DNA from: Hermatobates lingyangjiaoensis
Lineage: Eukaryota > Arthropoda > Insecta > Hemiptera > Hermatobatidae
Length of the DNA: 64,000 nucleotides
Direction: 5' to 3'
Assembly (NCBI GenBank): GCA_026182355.1
Contig: JAPFBL010000103.1
Coordinates: forward strand, 1,054,001-1,118,000
Shown here: positions 9,986 through 21,690 of the stretch, piece by piece
Layout: every line of letters begins with the position of its first letter
Numbering within the stretch: the first letter of the stretch is position 1
Program-made: the position numbers and the translations under genes
Notes under the pieces: generated by a model
Told to the model about the DNA's origin: nothing
What the model saw: the letters and a program-made list of their open reading frames with translations, nothing else
The model's database searches: none

Positions 9986-12638
9986 TTCCACATCAGAGTC
10001 TAAAGAAGATTGTAAAAACTTAGATGAGAGCAAGAACTAAGATTGTAATAATCATGTGTTATGTATGTAACAAATAACTATTTATAACAAAGAACAAAGG
10101 AAAGAATTGAATTAGTAAAACTAAAAGATTATGTTTAAGACATGTTATTAGGAATGAAAGCTAAAAACAACAGGTCAATTATGAAGGGTAACGTGAATAA
10201 TCACCTCAAATTATAAATTAATGCCTAAATCATAAAAGTGATGTTTACTGTCCATTACCTTAAGTTCTTCAAACAGATGGAATTTCACCCATTAAATTTC
10301 ATAGTTTTTTAAAAGTACGAACTACAAAAAAAAATAACTAGAGTAGTCTACACGCAAATTTATTATCAGTAAACATATTTCTATTTAAGCTATTCCGTAT
10401 AGCTTGGTAGTATATTTAAACTGATTTTCCTGTAGTTATACTCGTAATATATAAAAATATGATAACATATTGAACAAGCTAGTTTCTTGTTCTACTATCA
10501 AAAATTGGTTGAGATATTTTGAGCATTTCACAGCAAAAAAAAAAATTACTTTTTTTAGAATATTTATGAAATTGCGGAATTTTCATCGTCTCCCTAAAAC
10601 TAATGCCTACATTGAACATATTTTCATTAGTGAATAATACATAGACGAATTAAAAACTTAGTTAAAACATCAACTAATCACGTTATAAACATGAATACAA
10701 ACTTCGAAATAAACTGTATGAAATTTTATGAATTTTGAAAGTTATAGCATGAAACAGCAAAAAAAAAAAATAATGAAAATTAATATTATTTACATGATTA
10801 AATTACATTACAATGTGTGTATGTAACAATTAAAATTATTTTAAATATAAATGTAGGCTACCATTTTCATAATAAATAATATAAAATAATTAATTTCATA
10901 AGGTATATTATTCTTGGATATGACTCTTATTTACCCAATAAAAAGTAGCTGAGTATACCTATTACTGCATAAATTTACTCTAGCAACTTATGTTTATCAC
11001 TATCCTGGTTACTGTCTCAATTTTCCTTAAAATCAATTGTATTTCCATCACTCTGATGTTTAGTTGTAGAAAACTTAATTTGGAATCAAAGGTCAACATA
11101 AGTTCCTATTTTATTCTATGTTGTTATTAGAAAAAAAACACACTTTCTTTTTTAATTAAAAGGAGTTTTAAAATATTTACATAAAAGTATAATAATATTA
11201 TTTATCTCCATCTTAATTTATCTCCTTTGATACTTAATGTAACCTATCAGCAAGCCAAACTGGGAACAACACTGTGTAACCTCACTCCCACCTGATTATC
11301 ATTGCATCAGGTTATACTGCCTTGATGAAAGTTGATATATACTTTATCATTGAATAAAATAAATGTTACATTTTAAGAAATGTTACTTTATTGAACAACT
11401 GTCATATCAGATATCATTACAAATATTGTTTTGTAACATTACCACATATAATTGACTGCAGCACAGTTGAGTGTAAGTGATGTTAATATTTTTTACTTTT
11501 CTGGAACTTATGATTTAATTAATGCGTTGCACGCACCCTTCACTGAGCTATCTACAACAGTGATTTTTATAATTCCAAGTTTCAAAGTCAGCACCTCTTA
11601 GCCGAACCATTAGTTCATTTTCTGCATTTTTTAGTTTTAAATATTATAAAAGTCTTTCCTTAGTTTCTTCAGACTTAGTTTTCCTATTTTATTGTCAATA
11701 TCATGTAGTATAAATACCTCTCCTGGGTATTGGCTAATTTTACTCGTGAATGTTGAATTTATAAAATTACCCAATTTTTGTTGAATGTCAGCAGTCTTAC
11801 TGCTTGAAGAGGAACCTCACGTGTACTAAAGGCTCTGTGTTACCTTTGACTAACTTTATAATGCATTATAAATGATATAGTTGTGTAGCTCATAAGTACA
11901 GTTTAATCTTTGATGAAGATTAAACTCTTCCATTGAGGATTAAAATCTAAGTTTTCCACAGATTTGGATGTCCGATAAACAGGTGAAAACATCACCCATT
12001 GCAATTACTGCACTAAATTATTTGTTCAATCCGATAATCTATATAACTAAACCAGGTGCTTCCAACGATATATAACTCATCTATAATTAATAATTTCAAA
12101 TAAACTTTTCCAAAAGTTCTTACATTATTATTGTTCTCAGTTGTCTATTATATTTTCTCAGCAATAATTTTCTGGATCTTGTGAATGCTTGTACCTTCTG
12201 TATTTTAATATCAATGACTATTTCTATTTCTTTGTATACAAGCTGTATACATTTCTTTGTTCAACGTTCAACAAGACATTTAACGTATATTGTTACTAAC
12301 TCTTATGGCACAAGTTCTCTCTAAATTCAAAGGAGGTTCACGGCATATTGAAACATTTTCCATGAATATTTCGTTGCACTCTTATCTAATTTTTTGTTAA
12401 AACCATTATTGCATGTCTGCGTGAAAAGTATTTATAAAACTTGATAAAAGTTACGACGCAAACACGAGTCTTTATGCTTTTTACATATAAATGTAAATTA
12501 TAAAAAACACATGCTGTATATTCAAAACTGTTAACATATGGTTGTCACGACTGTACGAACACTGTACACAAACATTTTGAATTATTGTGTACAGTCCGCG
12601 AAAATTATAAATTGTCCTTACTTTTTGATTACATTTCC
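9986..12638. other. 2.6 kb AT-rich, no gene recognised
   Basis: A weak DR-A head remnant is at 10335-10385 (CTAGAGTAGTCTACACGC). Otherwise I see homopolymer runs and short frames only. Confidence 0.5.
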
Positions 12639-12657
12639 TATATATATATATATATAT

Positions 12658-13065
12658 ATTGAATTAAAGTATGCAGCAGCTTCTGCATTGACGACCTTTT
12701 TGCTGATGGCCTCGATTTTTCTCACTATCATTCGGTGATGCTGAGGCAACTTCCATATATGCTGGGCCAGAGACATTGAGAAAACCAATATCAAACAACT
12801 TTAATGAAACACAAAAACACTGGGTGGAAACAAGCTTTCGACTGTCAGAATCATCTTAACCTGAAGATAACCAATGTGTGGTCGAAAGCTTGTTTCCACC
12901 CAGTGTTTTTGTGTTTCATTAAAGTTGTTTGATATTGGTTTTCTCAATGTCTCTGGCCCAGCATATATGGAAGTTGCCTCAGCATCACCGAATGATAGTG
13001 AGAAAAATCGAGGCCATCAGCAAAAAGGTCGTCAATGCAGAAGCTGCTGCATACTTTAATTCAAT
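12658..13065. mobile_element. Perfect palindrome, 185-bp arms, PLE-derived fold-back
   Basis: Arms 12658-12842 and 12881-13065 are exact reverse complements as far as I can check base by base, separated by a 38-bp loop. The left arm begins directly after a (TA)n run (12639-12659), and a second (TA)n lies just past the right arm (about 13100-13122). The right arm codes for the leader ORF of a Penelope-like element, and the loop holds a hammerhead-like motif. It looks like two inverted 5'-truncated PLE ends joined head to head. Confidence 0.9.
12861..12888 (+). ncRNA. Hammerhead-like motif in the palindrome loop
   Basis: CTGAAGA is followed by a short hairpin (ACCA pairing with TGGT around ATGTG) and then GAAAG. 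One pair next to the core is mismatched compared with the better copies at 13599-13626 and 34013-34041, so this copy is probably degenerate. Confidence 0.4.
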
Positions 13066-13122
13066 TTGTCTTCAAGAAGATTTGCTGCCCACTTATACTA
13101 ATATATACATATATATATATAA
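12929..13122 (+). pseudogene. PLE 5' leader ORF running into (TA)n
   Basis: The frame reads QHIWKLPQHHRMIVRKIEA, then a segment ending FNSICLQEDLLPTYTNI, then repeated Ile-Tyr from the microsatellite. The DLLPTYTNIYI ending parallels GLLPTFTNIYI at about 16630-16665. This is the amino-terminal part of a Penelope-like ORF, cut off by the TA repeat; no reverse transcriptase follows on this strand. Confidence 0.6.
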
Positions 13123-13319
13123 CACAAGAGTTCATATTGAACGTGTCAAATAAAAATCAACGTATAAACATTACAGTAATAAATGAAAAAAAAATGGCTA
13201 AGATGATTGAACAAAAACAAATGGACTTCAGTAATGACATCAGGGAGACTCTGACGAAGACTACTAGTTTCGATTAAAGATCTTAGTCATTTTTCTGATT
13301 TTCTTACTACCGTTTAAAC

Positions 13320-13595
13320 GTTTATATATATATAGCTTCTCAACCGCAGTTGCGGTTTGCTTCTCAACGCCAGTACTTCGTACTTCTTCCTGATGATTAC
13401 GGATGTCCAAATTCGAGGTGAGTTCTGTAGTGACTTTCTCTGTTGTTTCTCAAGTGTTAAAGTATATATATATTTCGTTGAACAGCTGACCGTATTTCGT
13501 TGATGTCATTTTCTTCACTAGTTTTTCAAGGTTTCTGAATACCTTCTTCTTTCCTTCATCCAAACGTTGGAGAATGTTAATTAAGTTATAACCGA
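13320..13595 (-). mobile_element. PLE terminal repeat region with second leader ORF
   Basis: On the minus strand, downstream of the PLE ORF, the sequence passes the hammerhead-like motif at 13599-13626 and then codes for ILQRLDEGKKKVF, RNLEKLVKKM and LFNEIYIY before a short (TA)n at about 13463-13473. RNLEK-type text recurs in the leader at 16485-16660. Beyond it, 13330-13450 is related to 15450-15530 (GACATCCGT-type block). The order ORF, motif, leader ORF, (TA)n fits the pseudo-LTR of Penelope-like elements. Confidence 0.6.
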
Positions 13596-13598
13596 CAT

Positions 13599-13626
13599 GT
13601 TTCGACTGGCTTCCAGTCATCTTCAG
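13599..13626 (-). ncRNA. Hammerhead-like motif at the PLE 3' end
   Basis: On the minus strand: CTGAAGA, one T, a six-pair stem GACTGG/CCAGTC closed by AAG, then GAAAC. Hammerhead ribozymes from Penelope-like elements have core CUGANGA, stem II, GAAA. The unusual part is the single nucleotide before stem II. It lies about 60 bp after the stop codon of the adjacent GIY-YIG ORF. Confidence 0.6.
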
Positions 13627-13684
13627 GGTGATTAATTAAACAAAGAGGAAAATTATTAGTCTTTGGAGTTGGTAATAAAACACA

Positions 13685-14724
13685 TTATATAGTAGAAGTT
13701 TGAAGTAGCTGCTCTTCGGCCTGATTCACAAGAGCAACTGACTGAGGTGGGGTGGATGGTGGGGTGGGGGTACTGACAGTTAACGGTTTTTTCATCCAAT
13801 CAGGCGCATATAGTTTAAGCACTCTCTCACTACTACCCGTTTGAATATTTATTGTAGGTTTATTCTGTTTAATTATTATTGCTTCTGCGATTTGCAGCCG
13901 ATTGAAGTTGTTTTCTTTTCTAATTATTTTAGTTCCACTCACGAGTAGGTCTCTAGTTATTTTGGTATTATGCTTGTCCTCTGAATGTTTCTTGGGACCG
14001 CCTATAGAAAGGTGCATGGTAAGTCTTCTCGACAGTGATGTAGTTGTCATCCCAATGTATGAATCGTTGCAGGGCTCACAGTCCCCGATTTGACAGGTGT
14101 ATTCATACACGAGATTAGACTCCTTCAGTTGAGAATCTTTAACCTTATTGCTATTTCTCATCACTAGGCTGCTTATGGTGGGGCTCCGATAATAGGTTAT
14201 TAAGGCGACCTTATCCTCGGGTGAGATGCATTTTATATTCTTCTTAATTATATCCTTGAGTACGCGTTCGTCTATTTTGTGGTCTTCCGAATACTGATTT
14301 TCGTAATAAAGGTTATGTGTTATGCCTGTTATTTGGTTATCGGTTTGACTGATGTGTTTCGAATTGAGATATTGTTTTAAAATATTGTCAAAGAGAGAGT
14401 TGGAGTAGCCGTTGTTAATGAGGGATTGTTTTGTAAACTCGATGTCCTTCTGAAATAGTTTCCAATTTGCTGTTGTTTTATAGACTCTATGTATCAAGGC
14501 TTTTATTGTTGAGTTCTTGTATTGTTGTGGGCATTCACTGTTAGCATTAAGATAAGGTGCAGAGTTTGTGGACTTCTTGTGAATTGATGTAGTAAGTTTT
14601 CGGTTATGGTAATCTATCTTTACGTCGAGGAAGTTGAGTTTATTATTGACAGCAATCTCTGAGGTGAATTTGAGACCGGACTCGTCTTCAAAAATATCTT
14701 TAAGCCTGTTGAGTTCATTCTGAT

Positions 14725-14775
<51 letters not shown>

Positions 14776-14791
14776 TAAGCAATATAATCAC
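13685..14791 (-). CDS. Penelope-like element: end of reverse transcriptase plus GIY-YIG endonuclease (5'-truncated)
   Basis: The frame encodes 368 residues. Residues 7-21 are Ile-Tyr repeats translated from the (TA)n run at 14728-14772 and are not part of the protein. From residue 22 the sequence is the last part of a PLE reverse transcriptase (KLNFLDVKI at 51-59, then TSIHKKSTN and a LNANSEC region). After a linker comes the endonuclease: Cys233, Cys238 and Cys241 before YIG at 245-247, RR at 255-256, and the expected catalytic Glu at 303 (IAEAIIIKQNKPTIN, with Asn315). GIY-YIG nucleases nick DNA to prime reverse transcription in this element class. The tail is Thr/Pro-rich. The ORF is uninterrupted, but most of the RT is missing, so it cannot work alone. 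A plus-strand relative is at 15535-16345. Confidence 0.9.
14728..14772. repeat. (TA)n microsatellite
   Basis: About 22 uninterrupted TA units mark the 5' truncation point of the PLE ORF on the minus strand. Confidence 0.97.
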
Positions 14792-14960
14792 TATAAATAA
14801 ACACGTGATGCAATCAATGAAGTTTAAACTACAATGGGAAAAGGAAAACCTTTAGAAATAAATGCTCTAAGGTCTTTCAAATTATGTCATCAGAGAGCAA
14901 AGAAAGTAAAAACTGAGAAGCTTACATAAAAGTAATGGAGAAGGAAGGTAACAATATATA
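14775..14960. mobile_element. PLE-related terminal block with ATAAACACGTGA box
   Basis: ATAAACACGTGATGCAATCA is followed by AGTTTAAACTACAATGGG and AAAAGG. The same box recurs at 59130-59185 (GAACACGTGATGCAATAAAT), and a variant (ATAAACACGTGAAATAACAA) occurs at 25545 and, reversed, at 50018-50045. It is probably an outer terminus of a PLE or fold-back family. Confidence 0.5.
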
Positions 14961-14969
14961 TGTATACAC

Positions 14970-15340
14970 AGAACTAAAGTTTATCGGGACTCTGTCAGTT
15001 CTTCAGGTTCAAATTAAACTCTCATTGCCAACGTTTCGGTTTTTATTTAAAATCTCTTTCATAGGCCTACAAAACAGGGGAAATACAAGAAATAGTTCAA
15101 TCATTCAAAAATTAAACATACATAAAAGTGCAATTAGTTACAATTAAGAAATTTCTATTGTAATTTCTTAATTGTAAATAATTGCTATTTTATGTATGTT
15201 TGATTTTTGAATTATTTTTTATATTTCCTCTGTTTTTTAGGTCTATGATAAAAGGTTTTAAATAAAAACCGAAACGTTGGCAATGAGAGTTTAATTTGAA
15301 CTTGAAGAACTGACAGAGTCCCGATAAACTTTAGTTTTGT
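14970..15340. mobile_element. Palindromic fold-back, arms of about 175-180 bp
   Basis: Arms at roughly 14973-15152 and 15163-15335 are inverted copies with small indels, closing on a 10-bp loop (15153-15162) between TTACAATTAAGAAAT and its complement. Both outer edges start AACTAAAGTTTATCGGGAC or its complement. Short TA runs flank both sides (about 14955-14962 and 15373-15384). Each arm carries a degraded hammerhead-like end, CCGAAACGTTGG. Confidence 0.8.
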
Positions 15341-15449
15341 TTCTATTCCACGGTCGGTACTTTTATCGATATTTATATATATATACTTAGAATGAAATGA
15401 AAGGTCCGTGTGGACAATAAAAACTTTAACAAATAGGAAAGAACACAGA

Positions 15450-15534
15450 AAGTTATTACAGAAACTCGCTTCGATAATTTCGACATCCGTCGTCATCAGG
15501 AAGAAGTGCGAAGTACTCGCTTTTCAGTTCAGAA
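15450..15534 (-). mobile_element. Family-B hammerhead-like terminal block
   Basis: Read on the minus strand: CTGATGA, C, a short hairpin GAC-GGAT-GTC, then GAAATT. Related blocks are at 13380-13430, about 48670-48700 and 56548-56580. It joins directly to the plus-strand PLE remnant that starts at 15535. Confidence 0.45.
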
Positions 15535-16345
15535 ATATACCTGAACAAGAAGAGTGAATGTCCCTCAAGATATAAAAATGGCACTATTAAAACATTGATA
15601 GACAGAGCATTTAAAATCTCGGTCGATTGGGAAACCTTCAACAGAGCAATAGAAAAATTAAAGCAGGTTTTTATTAATAATGGCTACAGTAACTGTGAAT
15701 TTGATAAAACCCTTAAAAACTATATCAATCAGAAAAATTAAGCAAATGGGGGGAGGTGAAGTAACAAATCAAACTACCTACAAGATAAACTATGAAAACC
15801 AATTTTCTGACAGTTATAAAACAGACGAAAGAATACTTAAAACAATATTAAAGAACAATATCAATGTCAAAAAGCAAGAAGACAGGATGCAGCTTATTAT
15901 TTTCTATAAGAACAAAATCACTACGCAACTGATTATAAGGAACCAGAATGAGAAGAAACAGCCACTGAAACAAACGAACCTACCATAGTATATGAGTTTC
16001 AATGTCCAACTGGGAAACTGTGAATTCCTAAATTACTCATATATAGGATCAACGACTGCTACCCTTTCTATGAGGCTGACGATGCATCTGGTTTCAGGAG
16101 ACCCTAAAGAACACTTTCAAAAGATACACAAAACAAAAATTTGAAGGGAAACTATGGTTAATAACACTAGAATAATAGCAACAGAAAAGGACGGAAAAAG
16201 ACTTAAGATACTAGAAGTGCTATACATACTGGAAAAAGCTCCAAGTATAAACGATCAAAAGGATAACTTTACAAACCAGTTAAGCATGTTTGGAAATCTA
16301 AGGCTCGTTATGCCAACACTGACAACCCCAAACCTGACTGTGTAA
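15535..16345 (+). pseudogene. Second Penelope-like ORF (RT end plus GIY-YIG), frameshifted
   Basis: The translation aligns through its length with the minus-strand ORF at 13685-14791. In the first frame it reads IYLNKKSECPSRYKNGTIKT, then FINNGYSNCEFDKTLKNYIN up to a stop near 15740. The second frame gives KINYENQFSDSYKTDERILK to a stop at 15986-15988. A third gives YSYIGSTTATLSMRLTMHL (GIY-YIG core), and the last, 16154-16345, gives KILEVLYILEKAPSIN, which matches the catalytic-Glu segment. At least three frame breaks make it a pseudogene. The 5' end is truncated at the same part of the RT as the other copy. Confidence 0.85.
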
Positions 16346-16456
16346 GCTCTTGTTAACCTGTTCATTTATGTTTATAATTTCAAGGTGACTTTAAATATTA
16401 GATTAATTTGTTAAGTGTAGTTTCAATTATTTTTAAAAAATTTAAATGTTTTTTTG

Positions 16457-16484
16457 TTGAAGATGGTGGATGTAATACCGAAAC
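16457..16484 (+). ncRNA. Hammerhead-like motif after the second PLE ORF
   Basis: TTGAAGA, T, a four-pair stem GGTG/TACC with one G-T pair, then GAAAC. It sits about 110 bp after the PLE stop and just before the leader ORF, the same position as 13599-13626 in the other copy. The first core base is T instead of C. Confidence 0.5.
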
Positions 16485-16694
16485 ATGTCCAATAATACTT
16501 TAAAAAATTATGGTGATTTAATTTGTATGTTGAACTCGGAGTTAAAGACAAAATTTCGTAATTTGGAAAAATATAAGACGAAATTGAACAAAGTGGAAAC
16601 AGATATCCAGTTTTTAAAAGCATGCATTGAAGAAGGACTGCTCCCAACTTTTACAAATATATATATAAATCCGAATAAATCATTGAGGAGTTAG
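16485..16694 (+). pseudogene. PLE leader ORF
   Basis: The frame gives MLNSELKTKFRNLEKYKTKL, then KVETDIQFLKACIEEGLLPT and FTNIYIN, with Leu/Lys/Glu spacing like a short coiled coil. The end meets a short TA run at about 16659-16670. It is the start of a Penelope-like ORF lying downstream of the 3' end of another copy, as expected for partly tandem PLE insertions. Confidence 0.6.
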
Positions 16695-16699
16695 AATGA

Positions 16700-17595
16700 A
16701 TATCACTTTTTATTCCTATTAAATATAAAGATAATTACCAAAGCCTTTTGATTTACTGATTTGAGAAGGAAGAATGGTAGATTGGTTTCAGGGATTCGAA
16801 GGCAAAGCTGATTTGTTTCAGGGGGTACGCGTGGTTTGAATTACAAGTGTTCACCGTGAATCTTCGTTAAAATCTGGTCTAATAAAATTCACCTTGAGTG
16901 ACAAACCTAATCTGTCTTAATGCATTCTGCATTCGTTTTCAGTCTCCATTTTATTACTTAACAGAAGTAATTCTATTCGGAATTATTTTAAACAAGTTGA
17001 AATATACTATGAAATGTAGGATCTACTGGGTAATATAGATGTTATTATACCAATTAAGTAACTCAATATCTGAAGATATCCGAATAGCTTCTAATATCTG
17101 CAGATAATTATCAAAATATTAATGAGAAGAAATGACTTTAATCGAGACAAAAAAGAAACTCAGTCAATCTTGACCTAACAGAATTTAAAAAAATAAGTAA
17201 AGAAAACATTTGGACTTAATCGGTACAGAAAAAGAAATAACTTCATTCAATCTTTACCTGACAGAATTATTACATTATTGTCAGTTACTTTACAGGTTAT
17301 GAAAATAGAAAACTCTGGAGTGACCTACACTCAACTTTACTATAAGTAAAAAAGTATCAAATTGGTTGAGAACTAATGATTTTTGTTTCCTTATCATTAA
17401 TAATAAATCAAAATGTTTAAATAATATTGAAAAAATACGTTTGGTGTTTTAAAAATTTGAAAATTCTTTGAAAATAAGAATATAATCATACTAGAATATA
17501 CATGTATGAATTAGTAGAAATTCCACATGCAGCATGCAAATAGTTCTATAAATGTTAAATTAAAGATCATAAATCCCATGCCTATTTCACGACTA
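16700..17595. other. No gene; one DR-A head fragment
   Basis: CTCTGGAGTGACCTACACTC followed by TTTACTATAAGTAAA lies at 17310-17360. The remainder is AT-rich with no ORF of note. Confidence 0.5.
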
Positions 17596-17599
17596 TAAG

Positions 17600-20500
17600 C
17601 ATGTATATATATAAGTTATGTTCACATAACTTAATTATTTTATTTAGAATAGAAATAAAATAAGAATATAACGATATTTTTTTCTCCACCTGAAATGTGT
17701 ATATAACAACGTAAACATTCAAGTTACACGTGGCAGTAGAATAGAAGAAGTAGAATAAAACAGCACTATAAATACAGGCTTCTAAATTATATATTGTACC
17801 CATTAAATAACTATAAGTTCACATAAACAGTATAATTAAAATAAAAATAAATTATCTTCTTTATACACCTTAAAAGTGTCTCTTCCCCTAAAAACATATA
17901 GTTATATGTGAGAATAGTACAGACATACTTCTGTATGTACAAGATTCTAGATCAAAGGACGCATAGCCATTTAACAACTACCAGGTCACATACATGGTAG
18001 AGTAAATATAAGAATACAATCACACCTCATTATACCCCTGACAAGCACACCCACCACCCGAAAAAATATATGTTATATGTATGTGTAAAATAGTCATAGA
18101 TACGTAAAGATGACTTATAGGTCATACAATACATAAGATATGTCAACAACATTACGATACAATCTACAGTATAACTAAAAGAAGAATATAATCATCCTCA
18201 TTAGACACCTGAAAATTGTCTCTACACCTAAAAATATATAGTTATTTATGAGAGAACAATAGAAATACTCCCTTCTAGGATATAAGATACATATATTTAA
18301 CAGCTAGAACTTTATATACGAATTAGAATTAATAAAAGAAAATAACCATCCTCTTTCTACACCTGGAAAACGTTTCTACCTCAAAAAAGATATATTTAAA
18401 CATTAGAGTAGAATACACATAATTCTGTAAATACTGACTTCTAGATCGTAGGATGCATATATTTAACAGGTAGAAGTTGATATACAATTACTATACAATT
18501 ATATTATAATTAATATAAGAAAAAATAATCATCCTCTTTATAGATCTGAAATGTGTCTCCAACTCTAAAAATATATAGTTGCATGTAAGAGTAAAAGAGA
18601 TATAGTTATGACTACTGGCATATAGATAATTAAATACACAGATATTCTACATCTGGAAGTTCACATACACAGTATAACTAAAATAAGAATATAAATAAAG
18701 TATTATATTTCTACACCTAAAAACATGTATACAGAGTAGAATAGAAATATTTGTGTCAATACTAACCTCCAGATCATAGGATACATATATTTAACAACTA
18801 GAACTTGATATAACAATTCGAATTATTATAGGACAATAAACATCTTCTTTATAGACCTGAAAAATGTCTCTGCCCCTAAACCATATAGTTATATGTAACA
18901 GTAGAATAGACATGGTTATAAAAATAATGCCTTCTATATCATCAAATACGAAGATATTCTACATTTGTACGTTCGCATACACAATATAACTAAAATAAAA
19001 ATATAATTTTTTATTTACATACCTCATAAGTCTTTACTCCTAAAATCATATATTTATGTATAGGGCAGAATAGAAATAGTTCTGTCAATACTGACTTCAA
19101 GATCATAGGATTCATACATTTAACAGTGGAACTTGATATATCCATTCAAATTAATATAACAATAATCATCCTCTTTATGGACCTGAAAAGTGTCTCTGCC
19201 CCTAAACCATATGTGTCTCTTCATATAGTTTCCATATAGTTATATGAAAGAGTAGAATAGACATGGTTATTAAAATAATGGCTTCTATATCATCAAATAC
19301 GAAGATATTCTACATCTGTAGGTTTGCATACACAATATAAAAAAAATAAGAATTCAATTTTTTATTCACATACCTCATAAGCCTCTACTCCACAAACATA
19401 TATTTATGTATAGAGTAGAATAGAAATAGTTCTATTAATACTGACTTCAAGATCATAGGATACTTATATTTAACAGTGTACTTGATATATCCATTCAAAT
19501 TAATATAACAATAATCATCCTCTTATGGACCTGAAAAGTGTCTCTGTCATTAAAAACATATGATTCTATATCAGAGTAGAAGAGACATATTTATGAAAAT
19601 TGTGGCTTGTAGATCATAAAATACACATTTCTTCTACATCTGTAAGTTCACATACAGTGAATAACTAAAATATAATTATAATATTTCATTTATATACCTT
19701 ATTAGTTTCTCTACTCTGAAAAACACATAGCTATGTATAGAATAAAATAGAAACACATCTGTCAGTATTGAAGTCTTGATCATAGGATACATATATTGAA
19801 CAGCTACACCTTATATGCCCATTCGAATTAATTTAAGACAATAATTATCCTCTTCATAGACCTGAAAATTGTCTCAAGCCCTAAAAATATATAGTCATAA
19901 ATAAGAATAGAAGACATAGTTCTGTAAATTCAGCTTTCTAGATGATAGGATACCTATATTTAATAGCTAGAACTTGATATACACATTTGATTGATATAAG
20001 AAAATAATCATCCTCTTTATAGGGCTGAAAACTGTCTCTGCCCATAAACCATATAGTAATATTTAAGAGTAGAATAGACATGGTTATAAAAAAATTACTT
20101 CTATATCATCAAATACGAAGATATTCTACACCTGTAGGTTCCCATATACAATATAACAACAATAGGAATATAATTTTTTATTAACATAACTCGTAAGTCT
20201 CTACTGCATAAACATATGATTATGTATACAGTAGAATAGAAATAGTTCTATTAATACTGACTTCAAGATCATAGGATATATACATTTAACAGTGGAACTT
20301 GATATATCCATCCAAATTAATTTAAATATTTATCCTCTTTATGGACCTGAAAAGTGTCTCTGCCCCTAAACCATATAGTTATATGAAAGAGTAGAATAGA
20401 CATGGTTATAAAAAAAATTACTTCTATATCATCAAATACGAAGATATTCTACACCTGTAGGTTCCCATATACAATATAACAACAATAGGATTATATTTTT

Positions 20501-21690
20501 TTATTAACATAAGTAAGTCTCTACTCCATAAACATATGATTATGTATACAGTAGAATAGAAATAGTTCTATTAATACTGACTTCAAGATCATAGGATATA
20601 TACATTTAACAGTGGAACTTGATATATCCATCCAAATTAATTTAAATATTTATCCTCTTTATGGACCTGAAAAGTGTCTCTGCCCCTAAACCATATAGTT
20701 ATATGAAAGAGTAGAATAGACATGGTTATAAAAAAAATTACTTCTATATCATCAAATACGAAGATATTCTACACCTGTAGGTTCCCATATACAATATAAC
20801 AACAATAGGATTATATTTTTTTATTAACATAAGTAAGTCTCTACTCCATAAACATATGATTATGTATACAGTAGAATAGAAATAGTTCTATTAATACTGA
20901 CTTCAAGATCATAGGATATATACATTTAACAGTGGAACTTGATATATCCATCCAAATTAATTTAAATATTTATCCTCTTTATGGACCTGAAAAGTGTCTC
21001 TGCCCCTAAACCATATAGTTATATGAAAGAGTAGAATAGACATGGTTATAAAAAAAATTACTTCTATATCATCAAATACGAAGATATTCTACACCTGTAG
21101 GTTCCCATATACAATATAACAACAATAGGAATATAATTTTTTATTAACATAAGTAAGTCTCTACTTCATAAACATATGATTATGTATACAGTAGAATAGA
21201 AATAGTTCTATTAATACTGACTTCAAGATCATAGGATATATACATTTAACAGTGGAACTTGATATATCCATCCAAATTAATTTAAATATTTATCCTCTTT
21301 ATGGACCTGAAAAGTGTCTCTGCCCCTAAACCATATAGTTATATGAAAGAGTAGAATAGACATGGTTATAAAAAAAATTACTTCTATATCATCAAATACG
21401 AAGATATTCTACATCTGTAAGTTTGCATATATAATATAACAAAAAATGACAATATAATTTTTTATTCACATACCTCATAAGTCTCTACTTCACAAACATA
21501 TGATTATGTATAGAGCCGAATAGAAATAGTTCTGTCAATACTGAGTTCTAGATAATGGAATACATATATTTAAGAGCCACAACTTGATGCTGCCCATTCG
21601 AATTAATATAAGATAATAATCATCCCCTTTGTATACCTGAAAACCGTCTCTACCCCTAAGAACATATGGTAATATGTAAAAGCAGAATGG
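17600..21690 (+). repeat. Satellite array, monomer about 160-165 bp, dimeric 320-bp higher-order unit
   Basis: A recurring block, a TCATCCTCTTTAT-type run then ACCTGAAAA-TGTCTCT, then CATATAGTTATAT, AGTAGAATAGA, a CTTCTA-ATCAT run and a CAC/CCATATAC-type end, returns every 155-175 bp from about 17690 to 21630. Two monomer types alternate from about 18850 (A: TGTCTCTGCCCCTAAACCAT; B: TAAGTCTCTACTCCATAAAC), giving a dimer. The left half is strongly diverged, while the dimers starting at 20341, 20661, 20981 and 21301 are spaced exactly 320 bp and are nearly identical. There are about 25 monomers in all. No coding content. Confidence 0.88.
20341..21460 (+). repeat. Homogenised 320-bp dimer units
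   Basis: ATGGACCTGAAAAGTG begins at exactly 20341, 20661, 20981 and 21301. The first three full units differ by only a few bases (for example GGATTATATTTTT against GGAATATAATTTT). This is the youngest part of the array; the last unit starts to diverge after about 21410. Confidence 0.92.
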
